64,000 bases of DNA from Cognatitamlana sp035818475. GTDB lineage: Bacteria; Bacteroidota; Bacteroidia; Flavobacteriales; Flavobacteriaceae. Positions 1 through 8,115 of the stretch are shown here, one piece after another; position 1 is the stretch's first letter, and each line of letters begins with the position of its first letter. Made by a program: the position numbers and the translations under genes. The stretch is from the NCBI RefSeq assembly GCF_035818475.1, contig NZ_JAYMGV010000005.1, forward strand, positions 143,401 through 207,400, written 5' to 3'. The notes under the pieces were generated by a model that worked only from the letters and a program-made list of their open reading frames with translations, searched no databases and was not told the origin of the DNA.

Positions 1-338
1 TTCTTTACATGTTTATACCTTTCAAAATCTGCTTCAGAGATTTTATCATTAACGTACATGGATTCCATTTCAGTTATATAATTCAAAGCCTTTAAGTTTT
101 GTGTTAATTGCCATTGATTCAATGCTGTGTTTTCATCTTGATCAATATTCAATACTTCTTGTCCTTTTTGGTTTTGAAATTCTTGTGAGGCCTTGGATAA
201 GGATGTATGGTCTTTTTTCTTTTCTATAAAAGTGCTTTCTTTTTCTACAAAATCATGCATCGTGTTGGGATATGAAATATGGTATATAAGTACATATAAA
301 AGCCCCAAGACAAGTATTAACACCAATGAAAATATCAT
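1..338 (-). CDS. Partial membrane-anchored hypothetical protein (C-terminus outside window)
   Basis: An open frame on the minus strand starts at an ATG at 338 and runs off the left edge, giving about 112 residues. The first 20 or so residues form one strongly hydrophobic segment (IFSLVLILVLGLLYVLIY), followed by a charged, helix-prone stretch rich in Lys, Glu and Gln with the end reading SEADFERYKHVK. This looks like a single-pass inner-membrane anchor with a cytoplasmic or periplasmic coiled region. I do not recognise the family. It is divergent from the nhaC-like gene, with a 109-base AT-rich gap between them. Confidence 0.6.
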   Translation of the reverse strand, partial: MIFSLVLILVLGLLYVLIYHISYPNTMHDFVEKESTFIEKKKDHTSLSKASQEFQNQKGQEVLNIDQDENTALNQWQLTQNLKALNYITEMESMYVNDKISEADFERYKHVK

Positions 339-447
339 AATAAAAAGCTTGATTTGATATTAATTGTGACACTAATTATCAAATAAGTCACATTGTTTTG
401 AAAGAAACTCAGAAAATCGTAACATTACGAGATTAAAATTTTAATAC

Positions 448-1917
448 ATGCAAGACGAAAAGAATATTTCCGAGTTTAAAGCCGATGAACAAAACATTAT
501 TGAAAACAAAGCACTTAATTTTTTAGAAGCTCTTATTCCGGTAATCATCTTAATGGGTCTCTTAGCTTACAACATCTTTTTTGCACAAGGAGAGATGTTT
601 GGAGCGTATTCAAATCAAATTATTTTATTAATCGGAGGTGGTGTTGCTGCTATTGTTGGTTTCTTTAATAAAGTGTCTTTTAATAGAATGCTAAAAGAAA
701 TATGGGAGAATTTAAAAAGTGTATTTATTCCAATTATGATACTCTTTTTGGTTGGTGCTCTTGCCGGCACATGGCTTATCAGTGGTGTGATCCCGGCTAT
801 GGTATACTATGGGTTACAGGTTTTAAGTCCTGAAATATTTTTACCGGCATCTGTAGTTATAGCCGCTCTAATTTCAATTGCAACAGGTAGTTCATGGACC
901 ACTTCTGCTACTGTTGGTATTGCTTTAGTAGGAATTGGGGGTGCTTTAGGAATTAATCCGGGAATGATTGCCGGAGCCGTTATTTCCGGGGCTTATTTTG
1001 GTGATAAGATGTCACCGCTTAGTGATACTACAAACCTTGCACCAGCTATGGCAGGAACTGATCTGTTTACTCATATTAGGTATATGTCAATTACCACAGT
1101 TCCAACTATAATTGTAACGCTGATTATATTCGGAATTTTAAGTATCTCCGTCACAACATCAGGGAGTGCTGATGTAGGCAATTTATTAGAAACCATTACC
1201 ACATCATTTAATATTACACCGTGGCTGTTCTTAGTTCCACTTGCCGTTATAGGCTTAATATTATTAAAAACAAAACCATTAGCAGCACTTGGAATCGGGG
1301 TTTTATTAGCCGCTATTTTTGCATTTATTTTTCAGCCGGAAATATTAAACAATCTAGGAGATGGCTCTAAGTTTTCATCTATTATCAAATCTATTTTTAC
1401 TGACATTCAAATCACTACCGATAATGAAAAGCTAAACGATTTGTTTTCTGCCGGTGGTATGAAAGGCATGCTTTGGACCATATTTTTAATTATCTGTGCT
1501 ATGGTTTTTGGTGGTGTTATGGATGGTATTGGAGCACTTGCCAAAATAACCGAGGCCTTACTTTCCATGGCTGCTTCAGTTTTTGGGCTATTTGCCAGTA
1601 CTGTGGTGAGCTGTTTAGGCTTAAACATCATAGCTTCAGATCAATACTTAGCGATAGTTATCCCAGGAAAAATGTTCAAGAAAGCCTTTGAAGACAAAAA
1701 CCTCGCTCCCGAAAATTTAAGCAGAACTCTTGAAGACTCAGGAACGGTAACTTCTGTACTCATTCCATGGAATACTTGTGGAGCCTATCAATCCGGTGTT
1801 TTAGGTGTTGGTGTTGGAGAATATTTTTTATACGCCTTTTTTAATTGGCTAAGTCCGTTTACCACCTTATTATTTGCTGCTTTAAGGATCAAAATAAAGC
1901 AGTTGGCTTCAAAATAG
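448..1917 (+). CDS. nhaC: Na+/H+ antiporter, NhaC family
   Basis: Integral inner-membrane protein of 489 residues with about 11-12 hydrophobic segments, the usual size of NhaC antiporters. The signature region around residues 180-210 reads SGAYFGDKMSPLSDTTNLAP, typical of the NhaC/ArsB-NhaD-like transporters; the acidic and Ser/Thr residues here are expected to take part in ion exchange. A second family-like segment near the C-terminus (around residues 430-450, DSGTVTSVLIPWNTCG) supports the call. By family knowledge it swaps internal Na+ for external H+ and supports pH and salt homeostasis, which suits a marine cell. Whether the substrate is Na+/H+ or malate-lactate exchange (as in MleN-type members) cannot be settled from the sequence. 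It appears to be transcribed alone. Confidence 0.88.
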   Translation: MQDEKNISEFKADEQNIIENKALNFLEALIPVIILMGLLAYNIFFAQGEMFGAYSNQIILLIGGGVAAIVGFFNKVSFNRMLKEIWENLKSVFIPIMILFLVGALAGTWLISGVIPAMVYYGLQVLSPEIFLPASVVIAALISIATGSSWTTSATVGIALVGIGGALGINPGMIAGAVISGAYFGDKMSPLSDTTNLAPAMAGTDLFTHIRYMSITTVPTIIVTLIIFGILSISVTTSGSADVGNLLETITTSFNITPWLFLVPLAVIGLILLKTKPLAALGIGVLLAAIFAFIFQPEILNNLGDGSKFSSIIKSIFTDIQITTDNEKLNDLFSAGGMKGMLWTIFLIICAMVFGGVMDGIGALAKITEALLSMAASVFGLFASTVVSCLGLNIIASDQYLAIVIPGKMFKKAFEDKNLAPENLSRTLEDSGTVTSVLIPWNTCGAYQSGVLGVGVGEYFLYAFFNWLSPFTTLLFAALRIKIKQLASK

Positions 1918-2012
1918 AATATCACTATTCTGTTTTCATTATCATATAGGTAAAATCTATGTATTTATAAAGAATTAAAATTTTAATTCTTACCAAAATT
2001 TATAATCTATTT

Positions 2013-2020
2013 TATATTTG
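2013..2020 (+). promoter_or_regulatory. Bacteroidota -7 box of the peroxiredoxin gene
   Basis: The sequence TATATTTG matches the Bacteroidota -7 consensus TAnnTTTG and lies 36 bases before the peroxiredoxin start codon. No clear TTG is seen at the -33 position, so this is a half-supported promoter. Confidence 0.55.
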
Positions 2021-2056
2021 CACTTCGAAAATTAATAACATTATAAATATAAAAAC

Positions 2057-2701
2057 ATGGCATTAGTAGGAAAAAAATTTCCAGATTTAAACGTTGACGC
2101 AATGAATAGCACGGGAGCTACTTATAAAGTAAACGTTCTTGAAGAAGCTGTAAACAATAAAAAGAAAGTGGTTTTATTTTGGTATCCAAAAGACTTCACT
2201 TTTGTTTGTCCAACAGAATTACATGCATTTCAAGCAGCACTTCCTGAATTTGAAAAAAGAAACACTATTGTAATTGGTGCATCTTGCGACACTCCTGAAG
2301 TTCATTTTGCATGGTTAAGCACTGCTAAAAACAATGGTGGTATAGAAGGCGTAACCTATCCTATTCTTGCCGATAGTAACAGAAACTTATCAAGCATCTT
2401 AGGTATTTTAGATATCTCTAATGAAACTTTTGATGAAGAAACCGGTACGGTTCAGGTTGAAGGGGATAATGTAACCTATAGAGCTACTTATATTATAGAT
2501 GAAGACGGTGTGGTACAACATGAAAGCATCAATAATATGCCATTAGGAAGAAACGTCAACGAATATATCCGTTTAGTAGATGCGTTAACACATAACCAAA
2601 AGCACGGCGAAGTTTGCCCGGCAAACTGGCAGGAAGGTAAAGAAGCTATGAATGCAAACGCTAAAGCTACTGCAGAATATTTAGCATTACATGCTAACTA
2701 A
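2057..2701 (+). CDS. ahpC: Typical 2-Cys peroxiredoxin (AhpC/Prx1 type)
   Basis: This 214-residue cytoplasmic thiol peroxidase reduces hydrogen peroxide and organic peroxides. The peroxidatic cysteine is Cys51 in the motif DFTFVCPTEL, and the resolving cysteine is Cys187 in EVCPANW near the C-terminus, so it is a typical 2-Cys enzyme that forms intersubunit disulfides. The length and the C-terminal extension fit the AhpC/Prx1 subfamily. The usual reductase AhpF is not next to it, so thioredoxin is the likely electron donor. It has its own -7 box upstream and a strong hairpin terminator downstream, so it is probably monocistronic. It sits near katG and tpx, forming a peroxide-defence neighbourhood. 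The symbol ahpC is by family resemblance. Confidence 0.93.
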   Translation: MALVGKKFPDLNVDAMNSTGATYKVNVLEEAVNNKKKVVLFWYPKDFTFVCPTELHAFQAALPEFEKRNTIVIGASCDTPEVHFAWLSTAKNNGGIEGVTYPILADSNRNLSSILGILDISNETFDEETGTVQVEGDNVTYRATYIIDEDGVVQHESINNMPLGRNVNEYIRLVDALTHNQKHGEVCPANWQEGKEAMNANAKATAEYLALHAN

Positions 2702-2756
2702 ATCTATGAGTTTGAAATGCAAACTCAATTAATACATTATTGAAAAAGAAGAATTG

Positions 2757-2793
2757 AAAAATCACTTTGTATATACAGAGTGATTTTTTTTTG
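2757..2793 (+). terminator. Rho-independent terminator after peroxiredoxin
   Basis: AAAATCACT pairs with AGTGATTTT around a short AT-rich loop, and the right arm runs into a run of nine or more T residues. It lies about 55 bases after the peroxiredoxin stop codon. Confidence 0.85.
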
Positions 2794-2949
2794 AGCCTAA
2801 ACCTTACTACTTCTCAACATTTTACCATATGGTAAAAATATTAAATTAGAATAATTCTAGATTTGCCGACGATTTACCTTATTTAGAAACATGCCTTATT
2901 TATAGCTAAACCGGCAAAATCTAAATGTATACTCTAATCCAAATTGAAA

Positions 2950-4017
2950 ATGAAACTATTCTATTTTTCGTTAATTACCTATTTATTATTTAATTGCGCT
3001 AATGCCCAAAGTACGGGTGAGTTTGTAGCAGATGCTCCTTCAGATATTCTTATCAATGGCAATGATTTATACTTCTGTGAGTATAATAATGGTAAAATTT
3101 CTAAAATAGATATTACAGATTCCACCCCAGTAAAAACAGAAATATTAACAGGATTATCCAGGCCTTCTGGGATGGCTATCAATGGTAATGACTTATATTT
3201 TAGTGAAATTGGCGATGATAATGGCGACCCTGATGATGGTAAGATCTCTAAAATAGATATTACAGATAGCAGCCCTATAATAACAGAAGTGTTAACGGGA
3301 CTTTCTACGCCTTTTAGTATTGCTATTCAAGATCAAGATTTATATTTTTCTGAGTCAGGTGATCGATCAATATCCAAAATAGATATTACAACTATTAGTC
3401 CACCACCTGTACTAGTTTCAGGTCTAACATCTATACCTGGAGGTATTATACTCCATAATAATGATTTATACTTCTGTGAATACAGTAGCGGTAAGATTAA
3501 TAAAATAGATATTACGGACAGTTCTCCTGTAGCAACGGAGGTAATAACCGGGTTAACTACACCCAGAAATCTTGCTTTTGATGGTAATGATTTATATTTC
3601 TGTGAATATTCCAGCGATAAAATTTCTAAAATAGACATCACTGAAGTGTCTCCAACAATTATAGAGATAAATACAATAGCAGGGGCCGGACCTAGTAGTC
3701 TTGCTATCAAAAACAGCACTATTTATGTCAGTGAGCTCGATAATAATAAAATTTCTTTTAGTAATTTATCTACACTAAATGTTCACAATTCTTCAATGCA
3801 ACAAAAGGTAAAGGTATTTCCAAATCCTGCAAATACCTACATAGAAGTTTCCGGTTTAAATAAAAGAAAGGATTACATCATTTACAATACTCTGGGTGTG
3901 GAAAAAAATAACGGAATCATATCCAATAATGGTAAGATCAATATACAAAATCTAGCTAATGGAATGTATCTATTGAAATTTGACAACAAAAAACCGATTA
4001 AATTTATAAAAGAATAG
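2950..4017 (+). CDS. Secreted repeat beta-propeller protein with type IX sorting domain
   Basis: The protein has about 355 residues from the ATG at 2950; an in-frame TTG two codons upstream is less likely. Residues 1-20 are a signal peptide ending near ANAQ. The body is built of five to six near-identical repeats of about 45-50 residues, each with a core like NDLYFCEYNNGKISKIDIT, as in NHL/YVTN-type six-bladed beta-propellers. The last 75 residues are a type A type-IX-secretion C-terminal domain (KVFPNPANTYIEVSG ... NGMYLLKF), so it should be exported across the outer membrane and cleaved or anchored at the surface. Substrate or partner is unknown. The repeats are also similar at DNA level, hinting at recent internal duplication. 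It converges on the ankyrin gene with only about 40 bases between. Confidence 0.82.
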   Translation: MKLFYFSLITYLLFNCANAQSTGEFVADAPSDILINGNDLYFCEYNNGKISKIDITDSTPVKTEILTGLSRPSGMAINGNDLYFSEIGDDNGDPDDGKISKIDITDSSPIITEVLTGLSTPFSIAIQDQDLYFSESGDRSISKIDITTISPPPVLVSGLTSIPGGIILHNNDLYFCEYSSGKINKIDITDSSPVATEVITGLTTPRNLAFDGNDLYFCEYSSDKISKIDITEVSPTIIEINTIAGAGPSSLAIKNSTIYVSELDNNKISFSNLSTLNVHNSSMQQKVKVFPNPANTYIEVSGLNKRKDYIIYNTLGVEKNNGIISNNGKINIQNLANGMYLLKFDNKKPIKFIKE

Positions 4018-4058
4018 AATCCCAACGCTACCCTTTATAATATTTCACAAACAACAAT

Positions 4059-4529
4059 TTACTTTAAAAGCTCTATAATATCCTTAAGTTCTTTTTCTTT
4101 GGCATAATCCAATGCTGTTTTCCCATTTTTGTCTTTAACCTTTTGCTTAGCCTTATGGTCCAATAATAATTTAACCATTTTGGTTTGATTATACATTGAT
4201 GCAAAAATCAACGGGGTAATACCTTCAGCATTTGCTATATTGATATTAGCTCCATACTGTATCAACCTTAAAGCTATGGTCAAATTTCCTTTAAAGGATA
4301 CGCCAATCAAAGCGGTATTTCCAAACGTATCTACCGAATCTACAGGAACCTTATTTTCTAACAACAGATTTACAATAGCTTCTTTATCAAAATAAGAAGC
4401 AAATATTAAAGGGGTAAACCCTCTTGGATCTTTAGCATCGATCAGAGCTGGGTTTTCTCTCAGTAGTTCTTTTACTCGCTCTGTGTTATTGGATTGAATG
4501 TTGCAAAAAAGATCATCAATAATATTCAT
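4059..4529 (-). CDS. Ankyrin-repeat protein, partner of KatG
   Basis: A small protein of 156 residues made almost wholly of four ankyrin repeats, with repeated cores such as DPRGFTPLIFAS, NTALIG and GKTALDYA. It has no signal peptide, so it is expected in the cytoplasm. It lies just downstream of katG on the same strand (85-base gap) and is likely in the same transcript. Ankyrin proteins are found beside catalase genes in several bacteria, where genetic work (for example AnkB with KatB in Pseudomonas) points to a role in full catalase activity. A similar accessory or chaperone role here is an inference from context. Confidence 0.82.
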   Translation of the reverse strand: MNIIDDLFCNIQSNNTERVKELLRENPALIDAKDPRGFTPLIFASYFDKEAIVNLLLENKVPVDSVDTFGNTALIGVSFKGNLTIALRLIQYGANINIANAEGITPLIFASMYNQTKMVKLLLDHKAKQKVKDKNGKTALDYAKEKELKDIIELLK

Positions 4530-4614
4530 AACTGTTCCGTTTTTAAAATAAAATTGGGATAAGTAGTAAGTAGAACAAACATATTTATCCCAATATAATT
4601 TTCACAATCTAAAG

Positions 4615-6807
4615 TTATGTCAGATCAAAACGGTCTAAATTCATAACCTTAGTCCATGCTGTAATAAAATCTTTCACAAATTTCTCTTCAGCATCAGCAG
4701 CTCCATACACTTCAGCTACTGCTCTCAATTCTGTATTTGACCCAAAGATCAAATCTGCACGGGTCCCTGTAAATTTTACTTCTCCTGTTTTTCGGTCACT
4801 GCCCTCAAATATGGAGTCATCATTTGAAACAGCCTTCCAGGTATAGGTGAAGTCTAAAATATTAGCAAAGAACGCATTGTTCAAACTGCCAACGATATCT
4901 GTAAACACGCCGTGTTTTGAGCCATCATAATTTGTATCCAGTACTCGTAAACCTCCAATTAACACTGTCATTTCTGGAATTGAAAGGGTTAATAGATTTG
5001 CCTTATCTATTAATAAATCTTCTGCAGCTACATGTAAACCGGACTTGACATAATTTCTAAAACCATCAGCTATTGGCTCCAAATAACCAAAGGATTCTAT
5101 ATCGGTTTGCTCCTGTGAAGCATCCCCTCTACCTCCGGTAAAAGGTACCGTTACAATATATCCTGCATTTTTTGCAGCTTGTTCAACACCAACAGAACCT
5201 CCCAAAACAATCAAATCTGCTATTGAAATAGTACCTTCAAATGCGTTTTGAATACCTTCATAAACTTCAAGAACTGTTGCTAATTCAGTTGGGTTGTTTA
5301 CTTTCCAATCCTTTTGAGGAGCCAAACGAATACGTCCTCCATTAGCACCACCGCGCATATCTGAACCTCTAAACGTTGAAGCCGAAGCCCAGGCTGTAGA
5401 AACCAATTGAGAAACGGTTAATCCTGAAACCTCAATCATGGTTTTTAATGACGCTATATCTGAATCACTCAAAGTATAATCAACAGAGGGAATAGGATCT
5501 TGCCATAATAATTCTTCTTTTGGCACTTCCGGGCCTAAATAACGTGATATGGGCCCCATATCTCTATGGGTTAATTTATACCATGCTCTGGCAAATGCAT
5601 CTTCTAATTCCTTTGGGTTTTCCTGAAAACGTTTTGAAATTTTTAAATACCCCGGATCTAACTTTAGAGCCATATCGGCATCTGTCATCATTAGAGCTTG
5701 TTGTTTTGAAGCATCACCCGCAGTTGGAGCCATTCTGGCCTGAGATTCTTTTGTTGGGGTCCATTGACTTGCTCCCGCCGGGCTTGTTGTTAACTCCCAA
5801 TCATAGTTTAACAATACATCAAAATAATCATGATCCCATTTGGTAGGGTTTGGGGTCCACGCGCCTTCCAGTCCACTTGTAATAGCATCATCAAGCTTTC
5901 CAGTACCATAGCTGTTTTTCCAGCCTGTACTCATTTCTTCAATAGCAGCACCATGAGGTTCTGCCCCTACAAAATCATCAGGATTAGCTGCACCATGAGC
6001 CTTACCAAAAGTATGCCCCCCTGCAGTAAGAGCTACAGTTTCTTCATCATTCATTGCCATACGTCCAAAAGTCTCTCTCATTAACTTAGCTGAGCCTAAC
6101 GGATTAGATTTTCCATTTGGTCCTTCCGGGTTAACATAGATCAATCCCATATGTGCCGCACCTAAATGCCCTTCCAAATTATCGTCATCAAAACGTTCCT
6201 TATTACCTAACCATTCGGTTTCAGATCCCCAATAAATATCTTGTTCGGGTTCCCAGGCATCTACCCTTCCGCCAGCAAATCCAAAGGTCTTAAAGCCCAT
6301 AGATTCCAAAGCACAATTCCCTGCAAGAATCATTAAATCTGCCCAGGAAATCTTTTTACCATATTTCTTTTTAATTGGCCAAAGTAACAAACGTGCCTTA
6401 TCCAAATTGCCATTATCCGGCCAACTATTTAACGGTGCAAAGCGTTGATTACCTGTGTTTGCTCCCCCTCTACCGTCTCCTACCCGATACGTACCGGCAC
6501 TATGCCATGCCATTCGTATCATAAGTGGACCATAATGCCCGTAATCTGCCGGCCACCAATCCTGAGAGTCCGTCATTATATTCATCACATCTGCTTTAAG
6601 AGCTGAAAAGTCAACACTATTGAATGCGTCTGCGTAGTTAAAATCCGCTCCCATTGGATTAGATTTTACGCTGTGTTGCTTAAGAATATTAAGCTTCAAT
6701 TCATTAGGCCACCAATCTCGGTTTTTTGTACCACTACCAGCCGATTCTTTTTGAGCACCTCCATAAAACGGGCACTTACTTGCGTCTCCATTACTATTGT
6801 GTTCCAT
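4615..6807 (-). CDS. katG: Catalase-peroxidase KatG
   Basis: Bifunctional haem catalase-peroxidase of 730 residues, the normal length for the two-domain bacterial enzyme. The active N-terminal domain has the distal triad Arg98, Trp101 and His102 (motif MIRMAWHSAGTYR) and the proximal haem ligand His265 (TAGGHTFGKAHG). Trp101, Tyr224 (in LIYVNPEGPNG) and Met250 are in the positions that form the Met-Tyr-Trp covalent adduct required for catalase activity. The C-terminal half is the usual degenerate duplicate domain. It decomposes H2O2 in the cytoplasm. Upstream lies an inverted repeat at 6844-6858 that could be an operator. The ankyrin gene follows it. Confidence 0.97.
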   Translation of the reverse strand: MEHNSNGDASKCPFYGGAQKESAGSGTKNRDWWPNELKLNILKQHSVKSNPMGADFNYADAFNSVDFSALKADVMNIMTDSQDWWPADYGHYGPLMIRMAWHSAGTYRVGDGRGGANTGNQRFAPLNSWPDNGNLDKARLLLWPIKKKYGKKISWADLMILAGNCALESMGFKTFGFAGGRVDAWEPEQDIYWGSETEWLGNKERFDDDNLEGHLGAAHMGLIYVNPEGPNGKSNPLGSAKLMRETFGRMAMNDEETVALTAGGHTFGKAHGAANPDDFVGAEPHGAAIEEMSTGWKNSYGTGKLDDAITSGLEGAWTPNPTKWDHDYFDVLLNYDWELTTSPAGASQWTPTKESQARMAPTAGDASKQQALMMTDADMALKLDPGYLKISKRFQENPKELEDAFARAWYKLTHRDMGPISRYLGPEVPKEELLWQDPIPSVDYTLSDSDIASLKTMIEVSGLTVSQLVSTAWASASTFRGSDMRGGANGGRIRLAPQKDWKVNNPTELATVLEVYEGIQNAFEGTISIADLIVLGGSVGVEQAAKNAGYIVTVPFTGGRGDASQEQTDIESFGYLEPIADGFRNYVKSGLHVAAEDLLIDKANLLTLSIPEMTVLIGGLRVLDTNYDGSKHGVFTDIVGSLNNAFFANILDFTYTWKAVSNDDSIFEGSDRKTGEVKFTGTRADLIFGSNTELRAVAEVYGAADAEEKFVKDFITAWTKVMNLDRFDLT

Positions 6808-6843
6808 TATTAAAGTTTTTATATTTCATTCTGATTACCTAAA

Positions 6844-6858
6844 GATACAGATTGTATC
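6844..6858. promoter_or_regulatory. Inverted repeat upstream of katG, possible operator
   Basis: GATACA and TGTATC form a perfect 6-base inverted repeat separated by three bases, 37 bases before the katG start. Read on the minus strand the segment also holds TATCTTTAG, close to the TAnnTTTG -7 box, so a repressor or OxyR/PerR-like regulator bound here could control katG. The regulator is unknown. Confidence 0.35.
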
Positions 6859-7056
6859 AATATAAATTTTAGAATTATATTTTTATAAATTATATTAAAA
6901 TTGATAAAAACTATTGCTTTCTCTTATCTTATAAGTTTTATATATGCTAAGATGTTTATGAGCAGACATTTAGAGCCATTTAAAACTAATCTTAATTTAG
7001 CATCAATTAAACAGTAAATATTCCTAATTTTAGGTTTTCAAATAAAAAAACAGAAT

Positions 7057-7563
7057 ATGGCAAATATAACTTTGGGCGGAACCCCGGTAAAAACTTCAGG
7101 TAGCTTACCAGAATCAGGAACTCAATTACAGGATTTTGAGTTAGTGGCAACTGACCTTTCAACCAAAACTTTACAAGATTTTAAAGGCAGTAAATTAGTA
7201 TTGAATATTTTCCCGAGTGTAAATACTGGTGTCTGTGCGGCTTCAGTAAGACAGTTTAACACAGAGGCAAGTGAATTAGACAACACTAAAGTATTATGCA
7301 TTTCAAGGGATTTACCTTTTATGCAAGACCAGTTTTGTGCCGCAGAAGGCTTGGAAAATGTCATTATGCTTTCAGATTTTAAAACAGGGGCATTCGGCAA
7401 AACCAATGGTTTAATATTTGTAGATGGTGGTTTTGAAGGCCTTTTATCCAGAAGCATTATTGTTACAGATGCACATGGTAAAGTTATTTATACAGAGCAG
7501 GTGCCCGAAACAGGAGAAGAACCAAATTACAAGGCCGCTTTAGAAGCGCTTTACAATGAGTAA
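7057..7563 (+). CDS. tpx: Thiol peroxidase (atypical 2-Cys peroxiredoxin)
   Basis: Protein of 168 residues, the standard length of Tpx. The peroxidatic cysteine is Cys60 in NTGVCAASVRQF and the resolving cysteine is Cys94 in MQDQFCAAEG, the spacing expected for an intramolecular disulfide. The N-terminus (ITLGGTPVKTSG) is typical of Tpx. It reduces lipid and alkyl hydroperoxides using thioredoxin. The gene overlaps the following dgkA-like gene by 8 bases, so the two should be co-transcribed and translationally coupled. It is divergent from katG across a 249-base AT-rich region. Confidence 0.95.
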   Translation: MANITLGGTPVKTSGSLPESGTQLQDFELVATDLSTKTLQDFKGSKLVLNIFPSVNTGVCAASVRQFNTEASELDNTKVLCISRDLPFMQDQFCAAEGLENVIMLSDFKTGAFGKTNGLIFVDGGFEGLLSRSIIVTDAHGKVIYTEQVPETGEEPNYKAALEALYNE

Positions 7564-7924
7564 AAAAGAATCTTTTTTAACAAATAGGTTGAAAAGTGTC
7601 AGATACGCCTTTAAAGGTGCACTTTTACTCATAAAGACAGAGGCCAGTATTCAGGTACAGTTTATAATTGCAGTGATTATGACCATTGCCGGGTTTTATT
7701 TTAATATTTCTTCAAATGAATGGACGGTTCAAGTTCTAGCCATAGGCTTGGTCATGAGTATTGAAGGAGTTAATACTGCTATTGAAGAAATTGCTAATTT
7801 TATTCACCCTGAGCGCCATGATAAAATTGGCTTAATAAAAGATATAGCTGCTGGTGCTGTGTTTATAGCTTCCGTTTTTGCTTCTATTGCAGGCTTGGTA
7901 ATATATATTCCAAAGATTTTTTAA
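7556..7924 (+). CDS. dgkA: Diacylglycerol kinase / undecaprenol kinase family
   Basis: Small inner-membrane protein of 122 residues with three predicted transmembrane helices. The conserved segment SIEGVNTAIEEIANF, with its Glu and Asn residues, is the signature of the DgkA family, and KDIAAGAVFIAS is the usual third-helix region. The family phosphorylates diacylglycerol or, in many Gram-positive and other bacteria, undecaprenol; the sequence does not tell which lipid is used. Its start overlaps the end of tpx by 8 bases. Confidence 0.88.
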   Translation: MSKKESFLTNRLKSVRYAFKGALLLIKTEASIQVQFIIAVIMTIAGFYFNISSNEWTVQVLAIGLVMSIEGVNTAIEEIANFIHPERHDKIGLIKDIAAGAVFIASVFASIAGLVIYIPKIF

Positions 7925-8115
7925 AAATACTAAGTTAAAGAAAGCGTACCACCCTAGGAAACAGTTAACATAACCCAACATTTGTTTTTATTGCTTTTGC
8001 AATTTTTCAAAATAAAGTTTCGTTAATGTTAGTAATTTGTATTTTTGTTGCATTGTGAAAACAATTCAATTAAGAATACATTTTTAGTATCTCAATTTGA
8101 ATCAACAAATCATTA

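Noticed and set aside
2950..3750. DNA-level repeats taken as a non-coding tandem array
   Set aside because: They coincide exactly with propeller blades in one open frame with a signal peptide and sorting domain, so they are coding repeats.
5520..6084. Plus-strand open frames inside katG
   Set aside because: They lie wholly within the strongly supported katG gene in antisense and show no family motif.
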